DNA of 64,000 nucleotides from an uncultured Aquimarina sp. (GCA_947496555.1 CANMDH010000025.1:1-64000); one strand, 5' to 3'. Positions 1 to 8,507 are shown, numbered from the stretch's first letter. The notes: a model not told the origin generated them from the letters alone. Numbers and translations are program-made.

Positions 1-2
1 AA

Positions 3-167
3 TTGCCCCAGATACACCTCTCAAAACCCAAACCACTCTTACAGCACCGTAGGTGTACAAGTTGTAAAAAAGGGACACTGATTACGGTACATACTTTTAG
101 TAGTAGAGGACCACCAGCATACTGGATCAGAAAGATAGAACAACAACATAACGCCTCAAAAAAATAA
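3..167 (+). CDS. C-terminal end of an IS91-like transposase (partial)
   Basis: The reading frame is open from the window edge and stops at 165-167. Its 54 visible residues contain CTSCKKGTLITVHTF followed by SRGPP. A CxxCxxG knuckle before a basic, proline-containing end resembles the C-terminus of IS91-family transposases in Bacteroidota. Only the tail is visible, so catalytic residues cannot be checked. The two other plus frames stop at 50-52 and 79-81. The call rests on motif resemblance alone. Confidence 0.5.
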   Translation: MPQIHLSKPKPLLQHRRCTSCKKGTLITVHTFSSRGPPAYWIRKIEQQHNASKK

Positions 168-391
168 CGCTCTTGTAGCGTAATGGAATACCTATATGCT
201 AAAATCAACCAATAGATCTAAAAACTATAAAATGTGTTCTATAAAAATAAAAATACAACTGCTAATATGATCAAAAATAGCCCAAAATAGAGAAAAGACT
301 TCTTTGTAATCATCAGAACGCTACAGAAATACTTGCTTAGGTCAAAGCAATCCCCATACAAACAGCAAATCAACCCGGTTTAGTCAACACT

Positions 392-426
392 GCATTCATG
401 CTCGGTCGTACCGACCGCACGAATGC
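392..426. repeat. Nested hairpin between transposase tail and PhyH gene
   Basis: GCATTCATGC pairs imperfectly with GCACGAATGC, and inside it TCGGT and ACCGA flank a CGT loop. It ends five bases before the stop codon of the minus-strand PhyH gene. It could be the terminator of that gene or a terminal palindrome of the IS91-like element. Nothing else was found in 168-430. Confidence 0.5.
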
Positions 427-430
427 TTAG

Positions 431-1162
431 TTATTGTGTGCTGGTACTTATTTTATTCCGTTCTAGCCAATTCAATGGTTTGGTCAGATTATGTTTATTA
501 AATTCTAGATGGATTACCCTTCTTTTCTTTCCGTTGGTTGTTCTATTCGAAGCATGTAAAGTCAAAGGTTTCATTAACATTATTCCACCTTTTTCTACTT
601 CACAGATAAACTCGTTTTCCGTATTCCAGTTTTTTGAGTCAACTCGAACAATTCCATTTAGGTGAGATTTTGGGATTACTTTTAAAGCTCCATTATTTTT
701 GTCCGTTTTATCCAGATGAATTCGGATTGTTATTGTGTCTTCCAAAATCTCAATTGGCGGTTGAACTCCGTACTGTCCTTTTTTAAAAGTCCAGTTTATA
801 TAATTTTCCAATTCCGCTTTTTGGTCAACCGAAATGCTCAAATCTTGATGATAAGCAACAAACCAATTTGATTCGCTTGGTTTGTCAAAATAGATTGCTT
901 TGGTCAGAAAATATTCAGATTCGGAAAGATCGGAAATTAATTCAGTTAGTTTGTCATTAAACAGCAAATCGGTCAATTCAGGCACATTTTTGATTAATTG
1001 TCTAATCGCAAATAGGTCTTTTGTTTTCATAAACGAATTTCCGTCTTGTGCAGCATTTTCGATACAAGCTAAAATTCCGCCTATTTCGTTGTCCGAATAC
1101 AAGTCAACTAAAACTGAATATCCATTCTCTTCGAGTTCTATTTTGTTCTTTTCGTAGTTCAT
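431..1162 (-). CDS. Phytanoyl-CoA dioxygenase (PhyH) family protein
   Basis: A 243-residue protein of the PhyH branch of Fe(II)/2-oxoglutarate-dependent oxygenases. The metal-binding pair is visible as AYHQDLS (HxD), and the distal His as TLHASNRT. The Arg that would bind 2-oxoglutarate follows in KKRRVIHLEF. The central segment IRIHLDKTDKNNGALKVIP with a following SH is typical of the family. The length is somewhat short but complete. There is no signal peptide, so it should be cytoplasmic. The substrate is unknown, since PhyH members act on lipids, amino acids and secondary metabolites. The gene stands alone between a transposase scrap and an unrelated secreted protein. Confidence 0.85.
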   Translation of the reverse strand: MNYEKNKIELEENGYSVLVDLYSDNEIGGILACIENAAQDGNSFMKTKDLFAIRQLIKNVPELTDLLFNDKLTELISDLSESEYFLTKAIYFDKPSESNWFVAYHQDLSISVDQKAELENYINWTFKKGQYGVQPPIEILEDTITIRIHLDKTDKNNGALKVIPKSHLNGIVRVDSKNWNTENEFICEVEKGGIMLMKPLTLHASNRTTNGKKRRVIHLEFNKHNLTKPLNWLERNKISTSTQ

Positions 1163-1229
1163 TATCAGTGTTCGTTAAGATACATGGTTTACACAAGTTA
1201 AAGATTAGGTGTTTACACTAAATTAGTTT

Positions 1230-2021
1230 CTATTCTTGTTGCTTGTTGTTTTTTTCTTCTGTAATACATTTTGCATATGCAGATTTAGCATTTTTAAATT
1301 CAGGAATGTATCGTTTCTTAAAACTACTTTTAGGATAGCGTTTATCAATTTCTATTTTAAAATCATTAAATTCAGGTAATTCAAATAAATAAAATGCTTT
1401 ACCATTGAATTTTGGCATATTTTCTACATATTTTTTGGCTCTTGAGCAATTATCTGGGAAACGATGTGTAGAATAAGATGTAACTTGATTTCCAACGTGT
1501 CGCATAGCAGTTAAAAAGAGAATTGCTTTTTCAGTATTATCGTCAAGATTTAGATTTTCCAAGTCAATGTTTGTTTCAGCTAAATCCATTGGTTTTCGCT
1601 TATTCAAAACATCAATAAAAATGGTACTATAATAAAAAGCTAAAAGTTCATTTTTTGTGGGAAGCTTTTTAATTGAATTCTTAATGACTTTTTTTGTTGC
1701 TAGTTTTCTTAGTCCGACGTGTGGTCCGTTAAACGCATTCCATTGCAATTTAACACTTAAATAATGGGCAACTAAAGTGTTATTAGTCGGTTTTTTTAAA
1801 AAAATATCAGATGTTATGTTGTTTTGTTTTTTCCTTATTTCTGCGAAAAAAAGTTTAATTTCTTCTAGTTCAATAACATCAAATTCCTGATTATCTGAAG
1901 TCCCATTTTTTTCCCAAATAGCGGTAATATATTTGGGAATGATTTCGTTGTATTCCACTTTATTTTGTCCGAAAGTAGAGTTTACTAAAAGGAATATTAT
2001 TACAAATATTTTAATTTTCAT
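1230..2021 (-). CDS. Secreted protein of unknown function
   Basis: 263 residues with a clear N-terminal signal peptide (MKIKIFVIIFLLVNSTFGQ, cleavage probably after FGQ). The mature part is basic, lysine-rich and predicted mostly helical. Two Cys are visible in the mature part (NCSRAKK and YAKCITEE), so one disulfide is possible. I do not recognise the family. The gene has its own upstream spacer and does not overlap its neighbours. Codon use is AT-rich like the surroundings. It is likely a real exported protein because of the signal peptide and unbroken frame. Confidence 0.65.
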   Translation of the reverse strand: MKIKIFVIIFLLVNSTFGQNKVEYNEIIPKYITAIWEKNGTSDNQEFDVIELEEIKLFFAEIRKKQNNITSDIFLKKPTNNTLVAHYLSVKLQWNAFNGPHVGLRKLATKKVIKNSIKKLPTKNELLAFYYSTIFIDVLNKRKPMDLAETNIDLENLNLDDNTEKAILFLTAMRHVGNQVTSYSTHRFPDNCSRAKKYVENMPKFNGKAFYLFELPEFNDFKIEIDKRYPKSSFKKRYIPEFKNAKSAYAKCITEEKNNKQQE

Positions 2022-2299
2022 TAGGTATAGTTAATGGTAACGTATGTGTATAGTGACAAAAGGTAACTATATATTTGTTATATCAATATATAAAGTTACT
2101 AAAAGTGTTAAAGAAATATGTTTTATATGATAATTATTAGATTGATCATATTTCTTTGATCTTTAGTCAATCAAAAGGTACTAGCTTAGTGATATATACG
2201 ATTAGAGGCACCGGTAAATATGCCTTTAGAAAAGATCCCGAGCGATACAAGGGCTATATAAGCCGATACCGACGTAGGTAATTTTGTAAAACGCTTATT
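2022..2299. other. Intergenic stretch with an orphan coding-like tail
   Basis: No complete gene was found. On the plus strand one frame is open without a start from about 2144 to a TAA at 2279-2281. Its last 25 or so residues (RGTGKYAFRKDPERYKGYI, then SRYRRR) look like the basic C-terminus of a protein. It could be the remnant of a gene cut by the rearrangement that left the GC-rich island just downstream. The protein was not identified. Confidence 0.3.
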
Positions 2300-2545
2300 A
2301 TAACTGACCCGCGCACAGGGTTGGGGTCTCCGCACTGCGCGGACGGGTCACCCCAGTGCGCGGGTTTCTTTTTACCCTGCACGGACGGGTCACCCCATAC
2401 CGCGGATCGATAAACCTAGTGCGCGGGAAGGTCACCTACCCGTGCGGAGCACCTACCGAGTGCCGTTGGTCGATAAAAATGTGTGGGGGAGGGTTGTGGG
2501 TATGTGCGGGGGAGGTTTGGTGGGGTGTTGGTCGAGAAAATGTTG
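2300..2545. repeat. GC-rich degenerate repeat island
   Basis: About 245 bases of strikingly GC-rich sequence inside AT-rich DNA. CGGACGGGTCACCCCA occurs twice (about 2339-2354 and 2383-2398). GTGCGCGGG occurs about 2356 and 2419. A GGTCGATAAA or GGTCGAGAAA block recurs about 2468 and 2529, with GATCGATAAA about 2405. From 2480 the sequence becomes G-runs on the plus strand. No coding signal fits. It looks like a decayed tandem array or a degenerated mobile-element end. Confidence 0.6.
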
Positions 2546-2551
2546 TTATGT

Positions 2552-2833
2552 TTAATTTTTATGCTTACCTGAACTTTCAAGATGAGTTTCATAACCACAA
2601 ACTGTTCTGCCAAAAATATTTTTAGCTTTTCGGAGAGTTATTTTTGCAATGCTATCATTGCATTTGGTTAGTCCTTTGCAATCCTGTTTGTAATGATATT
2701 TTTTGCTTGTCATGTTATTACAGATATATACCTGTATTTCATCTTTTTTCTTTTCTTTCTTTTCTGTCTTTTGTTCTTGACTATATGCTGAGTAGGATAG
2801 AAGCACTATCAGTATTGTAAACATTGTTTTCAT
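2552..2833 (-). CDS. Small secreted Cys/His protein
   Basis: 93 residues: a signal peptide (MKTMFTILIVLLSYSAYSQ), a Lys/Glu-rich linker, then a compact domain with YICNNMTSKKYHYKQDCKGL, a later TKC, and GRTVCGYE. The pattern (C, YHxxxxC, GLxxC, late TxCG) is one I associate with small uncharacterised Bacteroidota exported proteins, where it might bind metal or form disulfides. It is the last gene of the minus-strand accessory run and lies 27 bases after the nuclease gene. The C-terminal end abuts the GC-rich repeat island. Function unknown. Confidence 0.65.
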   Translation of the reverse strand: MKTMFTILIVLLSYSAYSQEQKTEKKEKKKDEIQVYICNNMTSKKYHYKQDCKGLTKCNDSIAKITLRKAKNIFGRTVCGYETHLESSGKHKN

Positions 2834-2860
2834 GTTGGTTTAGTTTTATTAGCATATATA

Positions 2861-3370
2861 TTATTGATTTGTTTTCTTATTCTTTGATGTCTTTCTTTTT
2901 CTGAATAGCCAGGGTTCTATCAACTTCTCTTGGGACCACATTCCTTTTTTCTTTATTCTAGCTTGGTCTTCTAGAATACTATAGGCAGTATCTTTTGAAT
3001 ACTTTTTGAAATGCAGTGCATATCCATTAGCTACCAATTCCTTGTTTAAGACTTGATCTTTATACTCAATTACAGCAATAAGTCTTCTATATCTATCATA
3101 TTTTCCTCTAGAAATTACTTTTACCTTTTTATCAAAGCAGAAATCAGAAGTGAATTGCTTCGCTTTTTGTCCAAACGGTTGTTTTTTCTCAGGGCAATCT
3201 ATGTGTTCTAAACGTATAATGATAGGTTCTTTTTTATAGAGAACCTCAATGGTATCGCCATCTTTTATTCCAATAACTTTGGCAAAGAATTCCTTAGGCA
3301 ATTTATTGCTCGAGGTAAAGGATAAAAATGTAATTAGAATTAATAAATACTTAGAATAATTTTTGATCAT
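2861..3370 (-). CDS. Secreted thermonuclease (SNase family)
   Basis: 169 residues with an N-terminal hydrophobic export signal, then a staphylococcal nuclease fold. KDGDTIEV carries the calcium-binding Asp residues. RLEHIDCPE supplies the catalytic Arg and Glu, and DRYRRLIA supplies the second catalytic Arg. LNKELVANGYALHF and GMWS are the usual structural motifs near the end. It should cut extracellular or periplasmic DNA and RNA. It follows the small GPRGGCYY-domain gene by 42 bases. That same short domain is found attached to the C-terminus of nucleases like this in other Flavobacteriia, so the two genes may work together. Confidence 0.88.
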   Translation of the reverse strand: MIKNYSKYLLILITFLSFTSSNKLPKEFFAKVIGIKDGDTIEVLYKKEPIIIRLEHIDCPEKKQPFGQKAKQFTSDFCFDKKVKVISRGKYDRYRRLIAVIEYKDQVLNKELVANGYALHFKKYSKDTAYSILEDQARIKKKGMWSQEKLIEPWLFRKRKTSKNKKTNQ

Positions 3371-3412
3371 AAAGCTAATTTTCTGATACTTAAAAGTATT
3401 GATTTTAAGTGA

Positions 3413-3796
3413 TTAATTACACATGCTTCTTGCTACATAGGTTTTATTACCGTTAGAGTTTATATAATAGCAACCACCACGAGGGCCTCGATGATAGGTT
3501 CTTGTCGATCTTGATTGATACTGATTGCTACGTTGTTTTTCTACAGATCTTGAAGAACTACCATCGTTATATGTAGCATTTTTGGTAAAGTATTGAACGG
3601 TATTTGTTGATTGTGTTTTATTACCAAGTTTTTTATCGATAGCATCAATTCGCGCTTGTATTTGTTGTGCTTGCTTAAGTAGGTCATCTCTTTGACGTAC
3701 TAGTTCTTCTCTCAAATAAAGACTTGTTTCAGTACTTTGAGAGTTGCATTGATACGATGCAGCAATTAATAAGAATAGGATTATTAGTTTTTTCAT
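3413..3796 (-). CDS. Secreted coiled-coil protein with GPRGGCYYI domain
   Basis: 127 residues: signal peptide ending near CNSQS, a helical segment rich in Gln/Asp/Leu (about 25-60, probably a short coiled coil), a Ser/Arg/Gln linker, and the C-terminal HRGPRGGCYYINSNGNKTYV then ARSMCN. The last block is a short basic domain with two Cys that recurs in flavobacterial secreted proteins, often next to or fused with thermonucleases, as the neighbour here suggests. A role in binding nucleic acid or the cell surface is inference. Confidence 0.65.
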   Translation of the reverse strand: MKKLIILFLLIAASYQCNSQSTETSLYLREELVRQRDDLLKQAQQIQARIDAIDKKLGNKTQSTNTVQYFTKNATYNDGSSSRSVEKQRSNQYQSRSTRTYHRGPRGGCYYINSNGNKTYVARSMCN

Positions 3797-3807
3797 AGAA
3801 GTATTTT

Positions 3808-4863
3808 TTATTCTTGCTCGTAGTAATCTATAGTTTGAAGTAATTGTTCTTCAAACTCATAAATATCATCTATAGATTGAATCTGTTCGCGCTTCGTATT
3901 TTTGTTTTGATCAAAAAGACTAATGTACTTTTTGTTACCATCTAGATGAAGTCTACATATGGGTTTTCTGTTATTATCATCTAACAGAATTCCAAAATAG
4001 GATTGTGTATCTCTATGCATAATTCGATCCTTTGATACTTTACGACGTAGAATTGCAATTACTATACGAAAAGCTTCTATTTCTTCCTCTGTCGTTATTA
4101 CTCTACTGATTTCTTCTTCCTCCTCAAATTCTTCTTCCTGCTGTTTTTCTACCTCTTTATTTAGGGCAGAGTTAAGGCGATCACTTACACGTTCACTGAT
4201 AGTTTGGTTGAATGCCCTTTTTACCAATTCTGTGAATTCTTCCATTACACGTTCGGTTAAACGGCCAGAATATACTTGTCCTGCGAATAATCTAACAAAG
4301 TTATAAGAAGGTTCTTGTAACTCACCATTGATTAGTTTCTTAATCTCCTTGGTGTATTTTAAGGAACTGGCATTATTAACGATCTTGTCAATATCAAAAT
4401 TTGACTTATGGAACTTTGTTATTTCATGAATCGTATTTTCTTTTATGTTTGTAATATCGAATTCCAAGAAAGGTTTTTCATCCATAATATTGGTCTCTTC
4501 CAGATCCATATAAAATCTGTATTCAATACCATTGGTAAGCAAAGCAAATCGAGTATGCGTTACATGAAAATATCTTGCTAATTGTGAATTATGAATGTTA
4601 AGATCTTCCTTCCAGTTTTTACATTCTATAATCATCACGGGATCACCATCATGAAAAATTGCATAATCGACTTTTTCACCTTTCTTTAAACCAAGATCTG
4701 CTGTAAACTCTGGTACCACTTCTGTAGGATTGAAACTATCATATCCTAAAAGATTTATAAAAGGTAATACAAAAGCGTGTTTAGTAGATTCTTCGGTTTC
4801 TATTTGTTCTTTAAGCTGCTCGATCTTGTCGGCCAATGCTTTAAGTTGGTTGTTTAGTTCCAT
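3808..4863 (-). CDS. HsdR N-terminal-like PD-(D/E)XK nuclease domain protein
   Basis: 351 residues resembling the stand-alone type I restriction R-subunit N-terminal (HSDR_N) proteins. A coiled coil (about 1-28) is followed by the nuclease core: VDYAIFHDGDPVMIIECKNW holds the Asp, Glu and Lys of PD-(D/E)XK, preceded by a conserved Glu in TEVVPEF. A Glu-rich linker (EEEFEEEEEI) leads to a C-terminal domain. No methyltransferase or specificity subunit is nearby, so this is not a complete restriction system. It may be a nuclease or DNA-binding stress protein. Stop and start of the neighbours lie 3-11 bases away, which supports co-transcription. Confidence 0.8.
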   Translation of the reverse strand: MELNNQLKALADKIEQLKEQIETEESTKHAFVLPFINLLGYDSFNPTEVVPEFTADLGLKKGEKVDYAIFHDGDPVMIIECKNWKEDLNIHNSQLARYFHVTHTRFALLTNGIEYRFYMDLEETNIMDEKPFLEFDITNIKENTIHEITKFHKSNFDIDKIVNNASSLKYTKEIKKLINGELQEPSYNFVRLFAGQVYSGRLTERVMEEFTELVKRAFNQTISERVSDRLNSALNKEVEKQQEEEFEEEEEISRVITTEEEIEAFRIVIAILRRKVSKDRIMHRDTQSYFGILLDDNNRKPICRLHLDGNKKYISLFDQNKNTKREQIQSIDDIYEFEEQLLQTIDYYEQE

Positions 4864-4866
4864 TGA

Positions 4867-5397
4867 TTAATTTGATTTTTCCATTATTAGTAAACACATT
4901 GATGCAATTTCTGAAACCTCAGAATTATCAATACTATTATTATCTCTTGAAGCTTCATCAATACAAATCATCAAGTTTGTAGCTATTTTTTTGATTTCGT
5001 TTATGGTATTATTTTTATACAGGCTTGCACAAAAATCTCCGCAAGTGGCTAGTTTGTTTTTTGGGGATGCATTTTTCCATTCAATTATTTTAGATTTATG
5101 TAAAGTTCCTCCTTGATACCATTTATTTCTTGGTTTTTCGTTTCCATTTTTACATGACGTAATTGTTAGTAAGGAACTTGTGAGTATAAATGAAATAAGA
5201 ATTAGCAAACGTCCACTATTATTAGCTTTACTAGATGTTTTTTTATAGCTAATTCCAGGAATTCGAGTTCTTACAGAAAACCCTTTTGAACTTAGAGAAC
5301 CTCTTTTATTTCTATAACTGGGAGTGATTCTTGATTTACTTATATTAAACCCCAATTCTTTACCCAAGTTTATGCGTTTATTAAATAGAAAACCCAT
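4867..5397 (-). CDS. DUF4236 protein with a membrane segment and Cys-rich tail
   Basis: 176 residues. The first 55 are a DUF4236 domain (MGFLFNKRINLGKELGFNIS, then KSRITPSYRNKRGS). A membrane helix follows (about 63-82, LLILISFILTSSLLTITSC), then an unknown 90-residue domain. TITSCKNG looks like a lipobox, so the second half may once have been a separate lipoprotein fused to a DUF4236 module. The N-terminal half is a close paralogue of the 83-residue protein at 8884-9135 in the same run. Function of DUF4236 is unknown. Confidence 0.7.
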   Translation of the reverse strand: MGFLFNKRINLGKELGFNISKSRITPSYRNKRGSLSSKGFSVRTRIPGISYKKTSSKANNSGRLLILISFILTSSLLTITSCKNGNEKPRNKWYQGGTLHKSKIIEWKNASPKNKLATCGDFCASLYKNNTINEIKKIATNLMICIDEASRDNNSIDNSEVSEIASMCLLIMEKSN

Positions 5398-5404
5398 TTT
5401 CAGT

Positions 5405-6331
5405 TTATACTTTTAAAATAAAATTTGTTATCACCTTTTCAATACTTGATGGAATATCTGCACTTTTGATTTTGTATTTTTTTACTCCCATTTCATCAAA
5501 CCACTTAGCCCAATACTTTTCAATAATGTCCTGTGCATATGGGTTTTCATCATTGTGACTTATAATACCAATAACCAAAACCTCCAAATCACCTAGATCT
5601 GAGTTAGCAGGTATAAATCCTAAATCTCTCTTTTGCATTTCATTATGCCAACTATTCTTGTTTAATAGTAACTTGCTTAAACTTTTAGGTGTTAAGTATG
5701 ATGTGCGGTTTTTCTCATTTCTAAGAGTTTTGTTGTAAAACATATAGCCATCAGTTAGAATAACAAGTATATTTCTGTGACATTCATCGATAGAATAGTC
5801 TTTAACATTGTACTTAAAAAAACTCCAAATATCAGAACCTGGATAACCTCCTAAGTTTTCAGCGTCATATTTAGCTAGATCATATAACTCTGAAGGAGTA
5901 TCTACATAAAGAGATAATGTTTCTTCTATTTTTGTCTTAGAAGTTTCTTTGGTAAATACCACTTTTAGTTTTTGAGCGATTTCATTTATTTTTTCGTCAG
6001 AAGGTACAGGTTTGAAGAATAATTGAATGCGATCCTCAAGCATAATCATTTTTTTTTGCTTAACATGCTCTATAAATGATTTGGATAAGCTTGACAAATA
6101 AGCTGAATCCTTTTCTTTTACATTAGTTTCTTCTATTCTATCTGATAAGTCTAAAAGTATACTTATGTTTAGATTATTTTCTTTTTGATCTAATATAAAT
6201 TTTGGGCACTTGTTGAAACTAGTAGCTGGTGTAGTTGCTTCTATTACTTTTCCTTCATCCTTGATATCACTCTTGCAACTGCATAATAAAGAAAGTGTAA
6301 TGATAACAATTATTGATTTTATCTTATTCAT
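5405..6331 (-). CDS. Lipoprotein with a vWA-like fold
   Basis: 308 residues with a type II signal (IITLSLLCSCKSD, lipidated Cys). The mature domain begins with NISILLDLSDRIEE, which resembles the first strand and metal-binding loop of a von Willebrand A domain. The canonical DxSxS is degenerate here (DLSDR). Later RNILVILTDGYM matches the second metal-site strand (LTDG). Such domains often mediate protein interactions on the periplasmic face. It sits 2 bases from the coiled-coil membrane protein gene upstream and 7 bases from the DUF4236 gene downstream. The fold call is moderately sure and the role is unknown. Confidence 0.6.
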   Translation of the reverse strand: MNKIKSIIVIITLSLLCSCKSDIKDEGKVIEATTPATSFNKCPKFILDQKENNLNISILLDLSDRIEETNVKEKDSAYLSSLSKSFIEHVKQKKMIMLEDRIQLFFKPVPSDEKINEIAQKLKVVFTKETSKTKIEETLSLYVDTPSELYDLAKYDAENLGGYPGSDIWSFFKYNVKDYSIDECHRNILVILTDGYMFYNKTLRNEKNRTSYLTPKSLSKLLLNKNSWHNEMQKRDLGFIPANSDLGDLEVLVIGIISHNDENPYAQDIIEKYWAKWFDEMGVKKYKIKSADIPSSIEKVITNFILKV

Positions 6332-6333
6332 AC

Positions 6334-7599
6334 TTATAATGTTTTAGTATATACTTTGTTTTGGTAGGTATCTGTATCCAATTCTAATTCCTTAATATGT
6401 TTTTGATAAACATTTTTGCACTCAAGTAATAAAGCATTTTTTTCATCCGGACTCATTCGCAATCCAGCGGATATGTATTGTTGCCATCCTTGAAGATATT
6501 CTGTGGATAGTGCTTTATAATTCATAACAGGTAAAATACACCCATCAATTATGTTTTGAAGTTCAGATATTCTAATTTTTATTTTAGATATTTCATCTTC
6601 TATTTTTTTAGTTTTATTTCCGAGTTTTGAGAGCATCTTTTCCTTTTCAAAAATTGCTTCTTTTTTCTCTCGAATAAATGATTTGATCTTATCGCGATCC
6701 GCGTGTTCTTTCATAACAAAATCGAAGACTAATCCCCAAACTATATAGGATACAAAACCAGCAAAAATGATTAACCAAAAACTTACACTTTGAAAAGCTA
6801 TGGATACATTAAACTCTTTGCTGTCGAATGTTTTATTCAGGTTATATAATTTTTCATCAATTAGATATGCCATGATGGCATCAAATAGGAATGTAATTAT
6901 GAATAATGCTGCAATTTTCAGCTTATTGATGATTCCTCTTTTCTCTTGGAACATATGAATTAGATAACCAAGAGCAAAAAAAACAAATGGAATAAAAAGT
7001 ACAAAGCATAATTCAAGTGCTCCTTCTTCGTATGCTTTGGAAAGTGCTTTTGGATCAAACATTCCTTGAAATAAACTTATACCTGGGTCAAATTCTCTAA
7101 AAAAGGCGGAGAAAGATGTTGAAACATAAAAAACGAAAACATAAACTGCGAGAGGTAATAAAAAGCTTATACCAATCCAAAATTTAGCTGATGCCTTTTT
7201 GTCTATTTCATCAAAGAATACTTCTGGATTGGTTTTCACTTTTCTACAATCCTGATTTAGACTCTCGATGTCATTATTAACTTTATCAATATTATTTTCA
7301 ATTCTTTCGAGCTCTTCCGCTTTATTTAATAAAGCCGTTTTTTTACCTTTTTGTTCCGTGACATAAGGTTGCTTGAGCCTTTGTTGCGCGTTATAGTCTT
7401 TTTTACACTTATTTTCAAATTTCTGATATATTGTATCTAGTGATATTTGCAAATTATGAGAATTGCCATGACAAGCTTTAGATATGCTGTATCCATCATC
7501 GTGGTATGTCAAGTTATCATTAGTTTCAGTTTCAGGTCTTACCGTATCAATTTTCCCATTCTGAGAAGTTAATTGAGTAAGTTTTTTTAATAATCCCAT
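6334..7599 (-). CDS. Multi-pass membrane protein with two coiled coils
   Basis: 421 residues of no family I recognise. A long helical region (about 55-130, rich in Lys/Glu/Asn) precedes four or so membrane helices: 142-162 (FWIGISFLLPLAVYVFVFYV), 195-215 (LCFVLFIPFVFFALGYL), 228-248 (AALFIITFLFDAIMAYL) and 273-295 (SFWLIIFAGFVSYIVWGLVF). A second coiled coil follows (about 305-350). Architecture suggests a membrane scaffold or sensor with cytoplasmic coiled arms. It is flanked by the vWA-like lipoprotein and the TerB-like protein, so the three may form one envelope complex; this is inference from gene order only. Confidence 0.6.
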   Translation of the reverse strand: MGLLKKLTQLTSQNGKIDTVRPETETNDNLTYHDDGYSISKACHGNSHNLQISLDTIYQKFENKCKKDYNAQQRLKQPYVTEQKGKKTALLNKAEELERIENNIDKVNNDIESLNQDCRKVKTNPEVFFDEIDKKASAKFWIGISFLLPLAVYVFVFYVSTSFSAFFREFDPGISLFQGMFDPKALSKAYEEGALELCFVLFIPFVFFALGYLIHMFQEKRGIINKLKIAALFIITFLFDAIMAYLIDEKLYNLNKTFDSKEFNVSIAFQSVSFWLIIFAGFVSYIVWGLVFDFVMKEHADRDKIKSFIREKKEAIFEKEKMLSKLGNKTKKIEDEISKIKIRISELQNIIDGCILPVMNYKALSTEYLQGWQQYISAGLRMSPDEKNALLLECKNVYQKHIKELELDTDTYQNKVYTKTL

Positions 7600-7605
7600 A
7601 ATGCT

Positions 7606-8010
7606 TCAGTCTTTAAGTTCTTTGAGTATTTCTTCTTTAGATTTATCTTCTTTTGCACTTTCTAACAAGTATTGTGATAGGTCTGTTATATTTTCTTCGA
7701 GGAAACCAAAGCTTTTGATGTATTTTTTGAGTGCTATTTCTTCATCTTTACTCACCACTTCATCGGCCCAAATCATTTGGGCAAAATCATATAGGTATTC
7801 AATCTTATTTTCCAAAGTTTCTGGTATAATGACATCCCCAGCTTGTTCAGTTAAAATGGTGTCTAATTCTACTTTGGATATAGCTCTTTCTTGAGCAAAC
7901 TTGTATAACAATTGCATTTCTAAATGGCTAAAATTATCATCTGATAATGCAATTTGATATAGCCTTAAAAAGTGACTTTTTAATTCGGCTGTGATGATTG
8001 TTTTTTGCAT
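7606..8010 (-). CDS. TerB-like protein
   Basis: 134 residues, helical and acidic. The repeated pattern LYQIALSDDNFSHLEMQLLY and FAQMIWADEVVSKDEEIAL matches the two halves of TerB-type helical domains, in which D and E residues follow a small-residue helix and may bind metal. TerB proteins occur in tellurite/stress and membrane-associated signalling systems. Neighbouring vWA-like and membrane proteins fit such a context. No other Ter protein (TerC, TerD) is in view, so tellurite resistance should not be assumed. Confidence 0.6.
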   Translation of the reverse strand: MQKTIITAELKSHFLRLYQIALSDDNFSHLEMQLLYKFAQERAISKVELDTILTEQAGDVIIPETLENKIEYLYDFAQMIWADEVVSKDEEIALKKYIKSFGFLEENITDLSQYLLESAKEDKSKEEILKELKD

Positions 8011-8021
8011 AATTAATTTGT

Positions 8022-8393
8022 TTAATAAATTTTGTCTCTACTGAATTCCCTTTGTTTTTTATCTTCTATTTTTTTCTTTTCATTCTTAGGTTTATCTATA
8101 AAAAGAACTAAAAGAAACATTATTCCCGAAGTTATATCTATTGGTACCCAATATGATTTTATGTATAGATACATTGGAATTATTGGATTAAATAAAATGG
8201 CGATTATACCAAACACAATGACCCAAACACCTTTTTTTAGCAATGATTCTATTACTAATAGTGATCCAAAAAAAACAACAATTCTTAGTACTGTATAGTA
8301 TTCAATTGGTAAATTCAATATTGCTACAAATAAGAGGAATGCGCATATAGTTGATATCATTTTTATAGGAATTATGTATCTAATTTTTTTCAT
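8022..8393 (-). CDS. DUF6804 family membrane protein
   Basis: 123 residues with four hydrophobic segments and a basic tail. The sequence around LPIEYYTVLRIVVFFGSL and IAILFNPIIPMYL, then KSYWVPIDI, follows the pattern I associate with DUF6804: a PxxYYTxLRIV segment, an FNPIIPxYL motif and a W-x-x-ID motif. It is probably in the inner membrane. The function is unknown. It is the gene after the one larger gap (114 bases) inside the accessory run, so a second promoter could lie there. Confidence 0.7.
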   Translation of the reverse strand: MKKIRYIIPIKMISTICAFLLFVAILNLPIEYYTVLRIVVFFGSLLVIESLLKKGVWVIVFGIIAILFNPIIPMYLYIKSYWVPIDITSGIMFLLVLFIDKPKNEKKKIEDKKQREFSRDKIY

Positions 8394-8507
8394 GATTTAC
8401 TTAATTTTATTTGGTTGTTCCTCTTCCCGAATAATTAAAGTGGTTATATACATAAGTGTTAACTTTCTTAAGTGCCCTCTCAGATAGGATATGTTGTTTA
8501 ATTTTGT

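Noticed and set aside
423-665. 80-codon plus-strand frame opposite the PhyH gene
   Set aside because: It lies fully opposite a well-supported gene and has no independent features.
2416-2613. 65-codon minus-strand frame over the GC-rich island
   Set aside because: It overlaps the C-terminal end of a better-supported gene and is made of repeat sequence.
3808-4863. Restriction-modification system
   Set aside because: Only an HsdR-N-like domain is present, with no methylase, specificity subunit or helicase motor.
7606-8010. Tellurite resistance locus
   Set aside because: Only a TerB-like gene is present, with no TerC, TerD or TerZ.
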